A DNA stretch of 64,000 nucleotides from Panagrolaimus kolymaensis (Eukaryota; Nematoda; Chromadorea; Rhabditida; Panagrolaimidae), in contig JAJQJQ010000036.1 in the NCBI GenBank assembly GCA_028622995.1, forward strand, positions 992,001 through 1,056,000, given 5' to 3'. Both the position numbers and the translations under genes were made by a program. Positions 11,106 to 25,370 of this stretch are shown here, piece after piece. The number at the start of each line of letters is the position of its first letter. Positions within the stretch are counted from its first letter, which is position 1. The notes beneath the pieces were generated by a model. That model saw only the letters and a list, made by a program, of their open reading frames with translations, did not search any database and was not told where the DNA came from.

Positions 11106-12508
11106 TTTTTGTGGTTTGCAATCCGAAGAAATGATAGCAAACTGCTTTGCTTTATTTTACAATAGATTTAGGTTTATATTTTTGTAATCATTATTTATGA
11201 ATTTCGATGTGTGAGATTTTTTTGGTTCGGGTGATTAAATATGTTTTTCCACAAAAATAAAAATTTCTTTTTGATACCAATCTTTTTTTTTCATAATTGG
11301 GTTTTAAAAGTGCAAAAAAAGCATGAAAATCGATTAATTTTTTTCGTTTTGGTGATTTTTCAAGATTTAAGAAAGCGCGAATTGTTCGAAAAAAAGTGAA
11401 CATTTTTTTTTGTATTTATTTGCGTAACTTCAAAAGATTGATGAATGGAAAGATTTTCTAATCAACCAACAATCTTTCATGTTTTTTTCTTTTCATCAAA
11501 AAATTAGCCAAAATATTCTTATCTTTATCTTGTTCAGAACATAAAAAGTGACAACAGATAAATCAAATCAACTCTAATTTCCCCCATTTTTTTTTCTGTC
11601 GTTCTTCAACCTTCAACGAACTCTTTCTTTTTCTGTTTTTTTCTTGTTTAACAAAGGTTAAAAAAAAGAAGAAGTGTGATTTGTTTTTAATAAAAACCCA
11701 AACAACGGAAAACTCTAAAAGATTATCTTCACCTTTTTTTCACAAATTTTTTTTTTATTTCTTTCCATCTCAAATTTTTGAACGAATGAACAAAATTCTT
11801 TCTTTTTTTTTGAACAGCTATCAACACAAAAATAATTAGCCATCCATCCATCGGCGCTCTCGCTGTCGATGTTCCAAGTGAGAGAAAGAGAAAAAATAGA
11901 AAAGTTCGAGGAGGTTCTAACTTCTTTTTTTTTCACCGCTGCTGAAAGATATTTTATTTAAAAACAAATGATCAAATTTCTTAACTAATCAAAGGAAGAA
12001 AAAAAAGAAAAGTGTCCATTTCACCGAAAAAAAGTGAACAGAGAGAAAAAAAAAACTGAACAAAAGTTTGGCAATTAACCCCCATTATTTGACTTATTTT
12101 AAACTGTGGCTGCCATCACCTAAGTTAGCTTACCTAACTTGTATCTCTCTCTTGAATCGAAAAAAAAATTTGCCACTTTTTTCTTCTTCTTCTTCTTGAA
12201 AATCATTTTACCTTTTAGCAAAAACACCCCAGAAAAAAAAAAGCAAAGTTCAAAAAAAATTAGCTTGTTTTTCAACATTTTTTGTTTCAAAAAAAGAACA
12301 CGAGTGGAGAAACAAATAAAAAAAATGTGAAATGTGTGACAACTTTTTTTTGTTGGCAACAGCATCAACATCGGCCGGCAACAAGGACAGAGAGGTAAAA
12401 GTAGCGGCGGCGACGGCGATCATCACCGTTCCATTTGTTCGAGGGTTAGTTGATGATTGTTCGTTCTCATTCATTTCAATTTGTTTTTTTTTCTTTCGGG
12501 TTTTTCTC
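11106..12508. other. AT-rich desert, first part
   Basis: Long poly(A)/poly(T) runs with no supported gene. A GC-richer island at about 12350-12470 is open on both strands (plus: ATASTSAGNKDREVKVAAAT; minus: MNENEQSSTNPRTNGTVMIA). It could be a first exon or 5' UTR, but no partner exon is visible. Confidence 0.35.
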
Positions 12509-13863
12509 AGGTAAAAAAAGTTTGAAAAAAAAGTTAACTTTTTTCTTTTTTGATTTCGGGTTGTTGCTTTTGAAGATATTTCTGAGGTCTAAAGTTTTTT
12601 TTGCGCTTGCCTTTTTAAAACTTTGTTAATTTTGACTATATTGAACCTTCTAAAAAAAGCTGTTTTTTAAGAAAAAAAGAAAAGAAAAAAAGCACTCGAT
12701 GGTTCAGACAAATTTATTTATATATTTTTTTGTAGCCTTCAAAAAAACCGAAGAATAAATATTACTTTTTTTTAAAGTAATGAATGAAAAATTAGAAACT
12801 TAAAGTTTAAAAAATGTGTATGTGTCTCTGGAGAATGCCCCACCTGATTTATTTATTCTTGTAATTTTATAAGAAAAAAAAATTAATTTAAAGGTTTTTG
12901 ATTTTCAAAGTAAACAAACAATTAAAGGTCTTACATTTTACTGGCTTTAATGATAAACTCTTTCTTTCCTTGTTTGTTAAATTCTTTTATCCATGGCATT
13001 TTATTAATTGATATGTATTATTTATTTGTAGCCAAAAAAAAGTGAATTCTGGTTGGTTTTTTTTGTTTGACTTTTATTTTTACGCGCGAATTTAGACTTT
13101 TAATTTTTCTTTTTTTTCTCAAATTTAATAACAAAGTTTTTTCCATTTTAAATGTTTTTCTGTTAAATTCTAAAGTTAAAAAAAGAGGTAAAAAAAGTTT
13201 GAAAAAAAAGTTAACTTTTTTCTTTTTTGATTTCGGGTTGTTGCTTTTGAAGATATTTCTGAGGTCTAAAGTTTTTTTTGCGCTTGCCTTTTTAAAACTT
13301 TGTTAATTTTGACTATATTGAACCTTCTAAAAAAAGCTGTTTTTTAAGAAAAAAAGAAAAGAAAAAAAGCACTCGATGGTTCAGACAAATTTATTTATAT
13401 ATTTTTTTGTAGCCTTCAAAAAAACCGAAGAATAAATATTACTTTTTTTTAAAGTAATGAATGAAAAATTAGAAACTTAAAGTTTAAAAAATGTGTATGT
13501 GTCTCTGGAGAATGCCCCACCTGATTTATTTATTCTTGTAATTTTATAAGAAAAAAAAATTAATTTAAAGGTTTTTGATTTTCAAAGTAAACAAACAATT
13601 AAAGGTCTTACATTTTACTGGCTTTAATGATAAACTCTTTCTTTCCTTGTTTGTTAAATTCTTTTATCCATGGCATTTTATTAATTGATATGTATTATTT
13701 ATTTGTAGCCAAAAAAAAGTGAATTCTGGTTGGTTTTTTTTGTTTGACTTTTATTTTTACGCGCGAATTTAGACTTTTAATTTTTCTTTTTTTTCTCAAA
13801 TTTAATAACAAAGTTTTTTCCATTTTAAATGTTTTTCTGTTAAATTCTAAAGTTAAAAAAAGA
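12509..13863. repeat. Tandem duplication, two copies of a 677-bp unit
   Basis: The sequence from about 12509 (GTAAAAAAAGTTTGAAAA...) recurs at 13186-13863 with an offset of exactly 677 bp and no difference that I could see by reading both copies line by line. The unit is non-coding, AT-rich and contains recognisable marks such as GCACTCGATGGTTCAGAC and AGAATGCCCCACCTG. Such identity means either a very recent duplication or an assembly artefact. Confidence 0.9.
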
Positions 13864-16800
13864 CAATATTTACTATGAAACAAAAATATAAAACATATTT
13901 CACGAAAATAATAATTTTAAGCCCATTCATTCCAACCTAAAATTTTACCGTATACCTTTCTCTTTTTCATCTTTTTTTTTTGAGTCACTCTCAGTTTCAG
14001 TTTCACTCACTCTTTTCTTTCTATCTTCATTTTTATATGTTTCTTTAATTCTCCGCTGCTTTCCTTTTTTTTCAACCTTCAAAAAAAAGAGTTAGCGGCG
14101 ATGCTTAAAAAAAGAAGGAAAACCTCAAAACATTGTCTCTTTTTTTCCTTAGACAGAGACAGGCATTTTTTTGGTTGAAGGGAGCGCAACAACAACGAAT
14201 TTATTTCGGCAAACTTTTCATTGGAAAAATGTTTATATTTTGTTTTATTTCAAACGGTTCAAGGCGCCGTTGTTGTTGTTTTTTCTTTTTATAACCCATT
14301 TGCTTTGGGTGCTTTATTTTTATGGTTACTGTCGTCGTCGTCAGTCATCTTCATTTTATAACATTAAAAGTCCATAAAAACGTTTTTTTTAAGTTTGTCT
14401 TTTTATTTTTGATGACTTCGATGATTTCAGTGCTTTGTTGTTTTTTTTATGCTTTTATAATTGTTGTTTTAAAAAAATTAAAGCAATTTTTTTTTCTTCG
14501 TTGAGCAGATTTTAAATTTTTTTTGAAAAAAACTCGAAAAAAATCAAATTCATGTGTTTTTTTTGTTTGCATAAAAATTTTTTTTATTGCGCAGTAGTTT
14601 TTTTTTGTTTGTTGCTCTTTGAATAATAAAAAATGAAACGAATCGAATTCGGCAGCTTTCTTTTTCCTTCAAAATTGCAAAAAAATAAAAGAAAATGAAA
14701 CAAACAATGGCAGTTATTTTTTTTAACCCGAAAAAATGAGCTTCTTTCTTTTCGAAATTAAGTTGTTAGTAACCTGGCACGAATTAGTTAAGACAATCAA
14801 AGGACAGAAAGACGAGATTAAAAATAAATGCTTCAGCAAAAAATGAGTTTTGATTTGTTTTTTTTAAACTCTTTTTTGTCTTATTTTTTCTTTGACAGGT
14901 AAAAAAGAAGCAAGCACACGACTTTCTTTTGTTACTTTTTTTTGGGCTCTTCTTGCTCATCTTTCCTTTTTTAGCAGCCTTTTTTTTCTTCTTCTTTGCT
15001 TTCGTGTCACTTTTTTTTCACCAACAAAAATATTTTTTTTAAGCTTGTAAAAATGTATGCTTTTTTTGTATGTTTCTTTCTTAGAAAAAAAGTGTGGCTT
15101 CTTATTGTTTTGCAAAGAAGAATAAAAAAAATTTTATGTCATTAATATTTTTTTCTTCTTTTTCTCCATTGTAATTTCTTTGATAATAATAATACCTCCT
15201 CTGCCACACGTCGTCGTCCGCTTTTACTATTTCTCATTTTTTTTTGTTGTTAAAATAAATTTTCTTTAATAATTGTTTCCAACGTTTCATATTTTTTTCT
15301 TTCTTTTATTTTTAATAATTGTTGCTGAAAGTTTTTTTAGTTTTCTTTTTTACACAAAAATTCTTGCATTTCTAATTTTATTTTATTCAATGTTAGTAAA
15401 AATAAATTTATAGTTTAAAATCGCGCCGCCCTTACTACCGTAATTATTTGCGAGAGCTTGTAACGAAGAGTTTTGTCTGGAAAATTTTTAGATTTTTTAA
15501 AACCATTTTAAAATTAACTTGAAAAAAGATGCCAAAAATTTTTATATTTTATTTTCAAAATTTGTTTATTTTCCAAGGCCATCCATCCATTTGCATTTTC
15601 CATTCGCATTTTCTGGTTTTTTTGTCTTTCTTATCAAGCTTCATCAAACCTTTTTTTCCATCTCCTCTTCTAAAAAAAAAAGTGAAACTTTTTTTGAAGG
15701 TCAAAAAACTGTTGTCTCTCGAACGGCATCCATCTATCTGAGTTTCATAAAATAAAATATCGTCGTTCACTATTTTTTTTTGTTTTGTTTTGATCGAACA
15801 TTTTGATAAGGAACTAACTAACTTAAAAATTAATTGAGAAACCTCGAAGGATGACGAAAAAAAAAATGAAGCGAAAAAAAGAAGAAGTTAATTTTCGAGG
15901 TTTCCAAGGTTGCACCTTGAAACTGCCAGCATTCATTCAAAAAAGTTAAGAGTTTTAGTTTCATTTGATTGACGACACTCAAAAATTTTTTTTTTGCTTC
16001 GATTTTTCATGAGCATTTTTAAAGCCTATTAATTTTAAAATCATTTTGTCATTTTGGGTTTGATGAAATGAAAATGAACGGTAATGGAAAAAAGTTTCCG
16101 ATAAACATCAGTTTCTTACTTTCACCTTGCAAAAAAAAAACAGAAATAAATTTAGATAAGAAAAAATAAAATAAAATTTCAGGTTAAAATTCTTGCAAAC
16201 ATTATTCTTAAAAAATTCTTTCTTTTGGGTTTTTAAATTTTTTTATAAAGTTTATGTATCAAAAAGAATTATTATTTGATTTATCTCTGAAAAGGAAAGT
16301 TTGAATTTCGTTAAAAAGGAAAAAAATTACCAAAAAGTAACAGTATTTTTTAAAAAAATTTAAATATTTTTTTCTTTAAGTTTCGACACAAAAAAATGCT
16401 ATTATTTATTCAGTTATTACAAATTTGTTACATTTTATTTATTATTTCAATTAAACAATTTTTTATTATTACTGTAGCAACAACAAAAACCTTACATTTT
16501 TCCTTCTCATGCTTTCCCATGCAAATACACAAATTTTCTTGTTTTTCCTCCTTTTTTTATATATAAAAAATAAAACATCTCTTTTCTTCTTTTTTTGTAG
16601 CATAATTATTATGTTTTGAAGCTATTAGACTCATCAACCTTTTTCTTTTTTCATTCATTAAATCATATTTTTTTTTAAAAGTTTGTTTACTATAAAAATT
16701 CATTAACATTTACATATTTTTCAAAATGATGGAAGTTTTTGTTCTTTCATCTAATTTTCTAATTTAAAAAGTTTAACAAAAAAAATAAAGTAAATCTCTG

Positions 16801-19800
16801 AGGAATAATCAAACAAAAAAAGTTAAGTTACAAAAGTCATAAATTAAATTAAATTTTTCTAAGATGACTTTTTAGCTTTATTTTATTGTTTTGTTTTTCT
16901 TGATTTTTATCTATGTATTAATTATCATAAGGTTATATTTTTTTTCTCGGCTGGACATTAGGGAAAAAAGGAAGTAAGTTAGTGTAGGCGAAAAAATGTG
17001 ATTTTATGAGTTTGTTGCTTGTTTTGTTTTTGGTTATTAAAGAAAAATTATTAATTCTTGTTTGATGATTAAGAAAAAAAGTTTAAATTTAGAGCAATTT
17101 TTTTGTTAATTTTTCCTTCAAGTCTCATTCTACCGTATTCTTTTTCTGATTCATTATTAAATGTTTTTATATTCTGGTGACAATGGCCGTTTAAAAATTA
17201 TAGTCTTTAAATATGTAAGTAACCAAGAAGCAATTATTAAACATTAAAATTCTAATTTTGAAAAAAGACATGTGATTCTACCTTTTTCTTTCTTCGATGC
17301 GCTCGCTCAAAACAAACCGATTATAGTAGAGGCATTATTATTTTCCAGTTGTTTTTTTTTAAATTTTTTTTCATAATAGTTTTTTTTTAATGTTTTCGTA
17401 AGAAAATGTCACATTATTTTCCTCTTAATTTTCTTAAAATTTTGGTGAAAAAATAATTAAAGGGAAATCAACTTTTAATTTTTTTCTTGAATACTGTATT
17501 TTTTCATTTTTCTCTAGCTGCTTGAATTATTTTTGGTAAATAATATCATTTTTAGTTTATTTTTACTTTCCCCAAAAATTTTGTAATTTTACTACTTTCA
17601 TTAAATCAATCACTTCACTTTATTTCTCAAACTCACGTCACTTTTTTTTTTCATGGTTCTTGATTACTCCAAGAAATCAAATTCAAAAAAAAAATAAAAA
17701 AAGAGAAAAGTTTTGTCTTTTAATTGTCATTTCTTGAAAGAATATGGAACCACGTTCGTCTCTTTCTATTTTTCCATTTCATTTAAAACTAAATCATTGT
17801 TGCGATCTTCGAATCTTTCTGAGAATAAAAAAATAAAAGTAAAAAACGAGCGTTGTCGTCGCTTCGAAGTTCAAACATGAACGAGAAAGAAAGAAAGAAA
17901 GAAAAAACATGATTTTCTTGACAGTCAAAGGCCAAACGAGAGAATAACAAAAAAAAAAGACTGAAAAGACTCAGTTCATTCATCTCTTTTAAAAAATGGA
18001 CATGCGCGTTCAAATAGCTGGAACAAATATATTTTTGCTTCTTTTTTTTCTGAACTTTGGAATCGTCTCTTTTTTTACTATCAAAAAAATCAAACATGTC
18101 CGTCAAACCGTTTCGTTGAATTTTGTCTTCTTTTTTTTACAACCTACAAGTTTATTATTGGCGTACAAGATTAATTAATTATAAATATGAATCAACTTTA
18201 CTTTGCAATTAAAAGCTAAAATAATAATTATACAGTATATCATTTTGTTAAGTTTGAAACGGAGAAATATTATAAACTTTTATTACATATTTTCGAAAAA
18301 CTTAAGAAAGTTTTACACGATTTATAAAGTTTTGATTAAGCAACAACAAATATCAAAAATATTAAAATATTTAGATTGTTTTCAGATAAAATTATTCAAG
18401 TTTGCTCCTAGATTAGCAAAACTAGCAAACTCTTCTTTTTTGGGTTTTCTTTCCTTGGCCTTTTAGAGAAGCAAGCCATCTTGAAATATTTTGTCGCTTT
18501 TAAATATATTTTCGTGATTTGACGTTAAAAGTTATCAAAAAAATACTTTTGTTTTGTTAATTTTTTTATAATATTTTCAAGTTTTGTGAACCTTTTTTAA
18601 ACACTAAACTGTAGATAGTGATGACATTTCAATTTACGATTACTCGAATTTTTTTGACAAAAGTACGTTTCCCGATTCACTTTTTTTTACTATTCTCTTC
18701 TTTCTTTTTTTAAACATCGCTTTATTCTCGTGATTTTCTTCTAATGTCATTAACCTGACGACCATTTTATTTTTTTGTTTTATCTTCGTTTGAACGGTAA
18801 TATTACAACGATAACAAAAAAAACTTTTTTTCGTAGAAACGTAGAAATTTTTTTAATGATGTTTTTTAAGAAAATGTCGAGAGAGACAAAGAGAAAATGA
18901 AAAGAAACCGGTTATCTACGATTTTACAATATTGAACAGTCAGTCTCTATCCATGTTGTTTATTGTCATAGAAAATTCAATGAAATATCGAGAGAGATGG
19001 TGGTGGGTGCAAATACCATACCGTATCTTACTCAACTGTGAGCAAGGTTTGTTTCGATTTCCATAATATCATTTAAAGAAATAAAAAAGTGTTTATTGGA
19101 TGGATGAGGTTTGTTTTTTTGATTTTATTTGACAGAGAAAAATTACACTAAAAAACAGGTTTAATGAAAAATATTAGAGGACCTATATTTTTACAATCCA
19201 AAAATAAAGAACAAGAAAGAAATTAATAAAAAAAAAGCCTAACTACTTCCTTGTTATAGTTTTTGCAAAAAAAAAACTCTTTAATTGCAATAACAATAAT
19301 TAAAAAAACAATTATAACTTTATTTTTAAATTTTCAAAATAAATCGAAGCAAACTAGAAACGAAAGAGCGTGATTATGTTTTTTCGAAAAGCTGTTTCCT
19401 TTGGAAATGGTTTTAAACTTGAACAGCGACATTTTAATGAGAAACTCTTTTTTGTACAGAATTTTAAGGGCCAGGAAAAAACATATCGTAGTACCTTATT
19501 TTTTAAAGGCGTCAAATTTAATTTTTTTTTAACTGTGAGTCATATTTAGATTTTCATTCCGCTTAAATTTTTTTTCTTTCTACCGAATTTATAATCTTAA
19601 TATCCTCTTCCTTTTTGTTTGCAAAAATAATACAAATTCATAAATTAAAGAAATGATGACTTGTTCAAAATTGAAAATTAAAAAAATGAAGCATCAAACA
19701 ACATTCATTTTTTCCAAGACTTTTCTTTTTTTTTTGCAAAAAAGTTTCATAGAAAAACTTTGGTAGCTAATCTCAAAATTTTGAAGAAAATTTTAATCTT

Positions 19801-22800
19801 AAATCTTAAAACGTTTAAATAATAATTTCCAAGATATTTAAAATATATAAAAATTCTTAGAATTTGTTTTATTGGTGAAGCGACGGGGATTATTAAAAGC
19901 TTAAAAATTATATTATTTCCCTTTCTAAAGTTTTTGCAAAAATAAAAAAAAAATGTGATGCATTTCTTAATTAATTTTTTAGTTATTTTCTTTGTCACAT
20001 TTTTTTGTACATTAAAAATATTATAATTTATGTGTGTTTTGTTCATTAACTTTTTTATTTTTAAATATTTCTAAAAATCTTGAAAAGATGGGAAAATTAT
20101 TAGTTAGTAAGAAGCTATTAACTTTTAATTAAGCAATCAAGCAACAACAACAACCTTGGTCGGCAGGAGGTTTTTTTCAAATGAAAAGTAAGCGATTAGA
20201 GTGAGTTGTCTTTGATGCTTGGCTGCTAAACCTCCAAAAAAAGAAAGAAGAATGAAAAGAGAGATTTAATAAAGCTTAAAAAATCTTCTTTTCTTTTAAT
20301 TCTATTCTATTTAAGAAAAAATATAATAATTTTATCTTTTGCAATTACAATTAAAAAAAAAGAAAAAAGAAAATTAAAAGCCACTTTTTTATTATTTAGT
20401 TTTTAATTAATCTTTGAGCGAACAAAAAAAAATGCAAAAAAGCAAAATTTTGAAGATGGTCTCTCATTTTTTTTCTTTTTTGAGGATTTATTTTTTTGAT
20501 AATTTATTTCAATTTTCTGCTGGATTAAAAAAAACATTTTTTTTTTGCAAAAGTTCAATTCAAAAAATTTGTGGTCTACGTTTTGCAAAAAAAAAAAATT
20601 AAAAGAAATGATTTTACATATAAAAAAAATCTTGTTAAAGTGCTTTTTAATTAAATAAAAAAAATATTAAAAAAAATATGAAACCTGCAAATTTTACGGT
20701 AAAATTTTAGCCAAATGTCATTTCGATGAAATAATTTAAATTTCTTTTTTGGGATTTCATAGACTAAAATTTTTATTTTTTTTGTTCTTTAAAAATTTTG
20801 TGTCTTCGAATAACACCATCGATGTTTAAAAAAATCTGTGAGGCTTCCATATTTTTGAAAAGCATTTTGATTAATTTTAAGAATTCAAAAAATTTATACT
20901 GTTTTCATTATTAATTCCTAAACAAACTAAATTCAAAATTATTCTAATTTCATAGTTCTTAAAAAAAATTCAGTTTTGCGAAATTCATAAATTTTTCCAA
21001 AAATGGAAAATCAAAAAATTAATTAATTAATATTAGTAATTATAAAATAAAAATTAATAAAGATTAGACATTTATTAGACACATAATTTTTTTTCTATTT
21101 AAGGCTTAATTAATTAATTATTATTATTAATTTTATGCATAAGCGTGGTTTTTATTTTATGTGAGACATCGTTGTTGGGGCGGTAGTTGTTGTAATTAGG
21201 AGTTAGTTCTTGGGGCTGCCAGTTAAAATAATCTTCATTTTTGTTGATGAGTATTTAGTTTTTATTTTACTGTATTTAATAGGTAATTTTATTACTTTGC
21301 TTTTAGTTGTCAGACATTTCAGTTAATTTTTCGGTTTTCATTTTTGGAATACTGTACTTCTGAAAAAAAATTTGTAAGGGATTCTTCTTTTTTTGGTTTT
21401 GTTTAGCAATTTTTAAGAAAAAGCTGATCACTATCCAAAATACATATTTTTGTTTTTTCTTCTGCAGATTCTTCTGATAAATTAGTAAACCTCTAAACCA
21501 TTCTTTGAAATCCTAAACCTTTAAAACCCTTGCAAAAAATAATTCAAAGAACCCATAAATGCATTTTTGATTTTTTTTGTTCGCCTTTTTTCTGGATTTA
21601 GATATAACAAATTTTTCCATTTAAAAATCCCTAGAAATAAAGAATTTATATCCAACTCAACTCAAAAACAATTTTAAGGATTTTTTAAAGCGCTACCTCA
21701 AATGAAGCATTCTTTAGCTTATCCCTTAGGGCAGAAGCTTGAAAGCTTTTATCGCTTTTTTTTATTATCCGGCTCAATTTTCTGCTTCTTAACCTTCTTT
21801 AAGTATAGGATCTTGTTCTTTTGTTACATTTAACTCTATTTTTTTACTTTCTTTATTTTTTGAACAAAAATTTTTTAAGGATAAGTTTTTTGTTTTTCTC
21901 AGAGAATTTTTTTATATCCATACTTTTGAATCAAAAACAAAAAAATGTATTAATGGAAACGATTAACAGCAGAAAAGGAAAAGAAGATTTAATACAAGAA
22001 TTTTAGTAATATTTAAGTAAAAAAGTAAGATTTAAAGAATATGAAAGTAGGAGAGCTTTGATTTAAACGGATTTTTTTTTGAAGCAACAGAAGTAAAATT
22101 TTGTATTATAAAAAACCAGGAAAATGCTAATATAAGATTTTTTAAGATTAAAAAAAATTTGATCTCTTTTCTGTTTTGATCCTTCCATAACAAAAAAATA
22201 ATTTGCTTACAAAAAATAACTTTCGAGGAGCCTTAAAATATGTATTAAAAAATAAAATAGAAAAATGATAAGCTTTTCTTTTCTCTCTCATTTTTATTTT
22301 GTTTATTTATCCTTTGTGGAATTTGAAGTTAATTAATTTTCTAAAATAATTAAAACAAAGGAAAGGCATTTTCAAAGCTCATAAGTGAAGATGGGGGCAG
22401 AGAGATTAAAACTATTTCTTCTCTTCATACAAATCAAAATCACGCTTGCTGTTTCTTTTTTTTTTTTCGTGAATTAGAAATAAAGCTTGAGGGATTGGGA
22501 AAAGAATTTTTTTTAAGTAATGCATTCTTTATTCACTTTTTTTGTTGTTGTGAGGTTGAGAAGTTCTAAAAAAAATCCATCCATAAAATGGTTTCTTTTA
22601 TGAAAAGTTTGACGACTACTTTAAATTTTTTTAGCTCCCTTAATTCTTGTACACACTTTTTATATCTGTAGTTTTAACAATAACATATCATTCGAAACCC
22701 ATAAAAAATTTTAAAACTAAATACAAATCTAAATTCAATTTTTGATGAAACCAAGAAAATATGACTTAAGCATTAACAAAGAATTTTTAGTGGTCAAAAG

Positions 22801-23509
22801 TCATTTATTTCTTCATTTTTTAAACCAAAAAGTTTCTACCGTAGCTTGTGTCTGACCTCATTCGCTTAGTTTTTAAATAAAAAAGTGATAAATCTTTTTT
22901 TACAAAAGTTTCTTTCATATATTTTTTTTTCAAAAAAGATGCTTGAAAGGTTTCTTTAAATGCAAAGAAAAAAAAGCATACGTTTACGTTGTTAGTTAGC
23001 AGTTATCCTCTACCCTCACCTCACTTTTAATATATCCTTTATTAATGTATATAGAAAATTAATCCTGTAAAAAAATTTGCGTTAATTGTGTTACTAAAAA
23101 AAGAGAGAAAAAGTTAAAAAGAATTTTGTGACGTTTAACTTTTTCTTTAAATGGAGAAAAAAATCTTATTTAAAAAGCTTATATTAGAAATAAAAATGTA
23201 GCAAAGTAAAAAGATTGCAAAAAAAAAAAAATGAAAAAAGATGAAAGAATAAAACAAAAATTAAAAACTAAATGCAAAAACGAAGAAGCTCAGTTTTTTT
23301 TGCGTCTGCGCCAACCACGAACCACCGTTGCAAATTTCGAAGGTGTGTGTGCTTCTTTTTTTTTTGAGGGGATTAAAAAAAGTTAGATTCTAATTAACAA
23401 GGTTAGAGAGAGAAAAGAATTAATAGAGAATTAAAAATGGTCAAAAAAATCTCTTTTTTTTTTGAAGTCATTTTTTTTCTTTTCATATTTTTTTTAGCAG
23501 AAACTTATA
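13864..23509. other. AT-rich desert, second part
   Basis: About 9.6 kb of T/A-run-rich DNA. Open frames here are short and composed mainly of Phe/Lys/Asn/Ile from poly(T)/poly(A), with no splice-consistent extension. A GAAA tetranucleotide run is present near 17883. No tRNA, rRNA or gene was recognised. Because it lies upstream of a transcription-factor gene it may hold distal regulatory DNA, but I see no specific site. Confidence 0.4.
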
Positions 23510-24188
23510 TAGGGATGGGCAGCGGTTTTTACAGAATCGATAGAATTTTTTGATTTTTGTCTCAAAAGATAAGTTAGCTCAATTGAAATAACTTTTGAAT
23601 TAACGAAAAAACAAAATTCAATTAAAATATAAATGAAATACGCAATTGAAATTTCTAAAAATTGCATTTTTTTCGTAATAGGGAACACTCTTGTTTTTCT
23701 TCTTTTTTGCTTTGAAAAAGAGCTTTTTGCTTTGCAAAAGAGCTTTGTCAAAGGGTTTGCTGTTTGACTTCTAATGCCAAAATGTCTTTTTCAAATCAAA
23801 AATGAATTTTTCAATCAAAAAAACATTTTTTTCAATCATTTCATTAGTTTTTTGACTAAAAGTATTTCGGCGCTTGATGGCGCCTGATTTTCCTTTGAGC
23901 TATAGATGCAGAATTTAATTCTGCATCTTGTAGTATTAGTCCCATCTTTGATTGGGATTGATTGAGGGGTTAAATAATTAAAAAGCTGATTTTTTTACTC
24001 GTTTGAGGCTACTGTCTAATAAGAACCCATGCTAATATTAACATATTTGGGATCTACATAAAAAATAAGGTCTAAAAATATATGAGAGAACTCGAACCCA
24101 AAAAAATGTTTTTTTGCCTTTTTTGCTAGCGTTGACGAAAAAAAAAGACGGGGAACACTAGCGTTAAAGGCATCGCTGCCCATCCCTA
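23510..24188. mobile_element. hAT-type non-autonomous DNA transposon (679 bp)
   Basis: Perfect 15-bp terminal inverted repeats TAGGGATGGGCAGCG at 23510-23524 and its complement at 24174-24188. They are flanked by an identical 8-bp direct repeat AACTTATA (23502-23509 and 24189-24196). An 8-bp target duplication with ends resembling YAGGGRTGGGC is diagnostic of the hAT superfamily. The interior has no transposase-like ORF and includes a small palindrome GATGCAGAATT/AATTCTGCATC at about 23907-23928. It is therefore a deletion derivative or MITE mobilised in trans. Confidence 0.9.
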
Positions 24189-24954
24189 AACTTATAAATT
24201 AAAAAAAAGATTTTATTTTGAGGGTTAAAAGGGCAAAGAAAAAAAAATGATTTGACGCTCGACTTTTTTTTGACTTTTGCTTTTTCATTTTTTTAATAGA
24301 CTTAAAATATAAAAAAAAAGAAGACGTAAATGCATACGTTTGAAAAAAAAAAGAAAAAAAGAGTCGTCTTCTTCTTGGATTAGATCCAGCAAAAAAAGAA
24401 GGAGGAGAAAAGTGAGAGAAAGAAAAAAATATGTTCAATGAAACAAATAAAAAAGATGGTAGTTTTTTTTATATACAATTTATCTTCTTGATGACATTAT
24501 TACGATAGTCTTCTTTTGTTGCTGAAGGTTAGTTGAACAAAAAAAAATGAGCGCCATTTGGTTTAAATTTGTAAAAAATAAAAACAAAAATTTTGTTTAA
24601 AAACTTTACAGATTTTTAAAAGAAATTAAAAATTCCTTTTTGTTTGGGAAATTTTTTTGTAAAAATCAAAAAAACATTTCTCAAATTTTAATACCTATAA
24701 TTTTTTTTGACTATAATTTTTCGAACACTGATTTGAATTTTTCTTTTGTTTGAAATTGATAACCAAAAATTATAAAAATTTCATTAATTTTTTTTTCTTT
24801 CTCGTCTCATTTCATTTTGATTAATTTTTTTGTGCATATCTCTTCTGTAAATAAAAATGCTTTATTACTTTATTACTTTATTTCCAATTTTTCTTTTTTG
24901 CTGGGCCTAAGCTTTTTTCAATAAAAAAAAATTAAGAAAAAAATGTCATTCGAC
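24189..24954. other. Non-coding AT-rich stretch
   Basis: Poly-A/poly-T rich with an Arg-rich chance ORF on the minus strand. Nothing recognisable. Confidence 0.4.
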
Positions 24955-25109
24955 TCAAAAAGGTAGGTGTTTGTGAATGTGTGAATGTAGCCTAGCATTT
25001 ATTTGGGCTTGATTTTGTGATTGCAATGGAACATTGATGTTAGGATTAATACGGTAATAATGAGGACGCTTCTTCTTTGGAACACACAAAATATTTCTTT
25101 TTCTCACAC
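24955..25109 (-). CDS. Isolated terminal exon of an unidentified gene
   Basis: On the minus strand a good acceptor (TTTATACAG) is followed by a 51-codon open segment. It reads VRKRNILCVPKKKRPHYYR ... NVPLQSQNQAQINAR and ends LHSHIHKHLPF with a stop. Codon composition is clearly less T/A-run driven than the surroundings, suggesting real coding sequence. It needs one base from a preceding exon, and I could not find that exon within the next several kb. It may belong to a long-intron gene or be an exon relic. Product unknown. Confidence 0.35.
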
Positions 25110-25370
25110 CTGTATAAAATAGATAACAAACACTCGAGAGAAAAAAAATAGTCACTGTTTTTGAGAATTTTAATTTCAGAGAAAATTTTGATTTTTTTTG
25201 CGGTAAAAGCAAATTTTCAATGTCAGAAACTTTTTTCGGTTTTAGTTTCCGAAAAAATTCAGAAAATACTTCACTCGATTATTTTTTCAATAGTTTTTTT
25301 TATTTTATACTTTTGAACTATAAACATTTAATTTAATTTTATTTTTCTTGTAATTCAATTTTTTTGGAAG

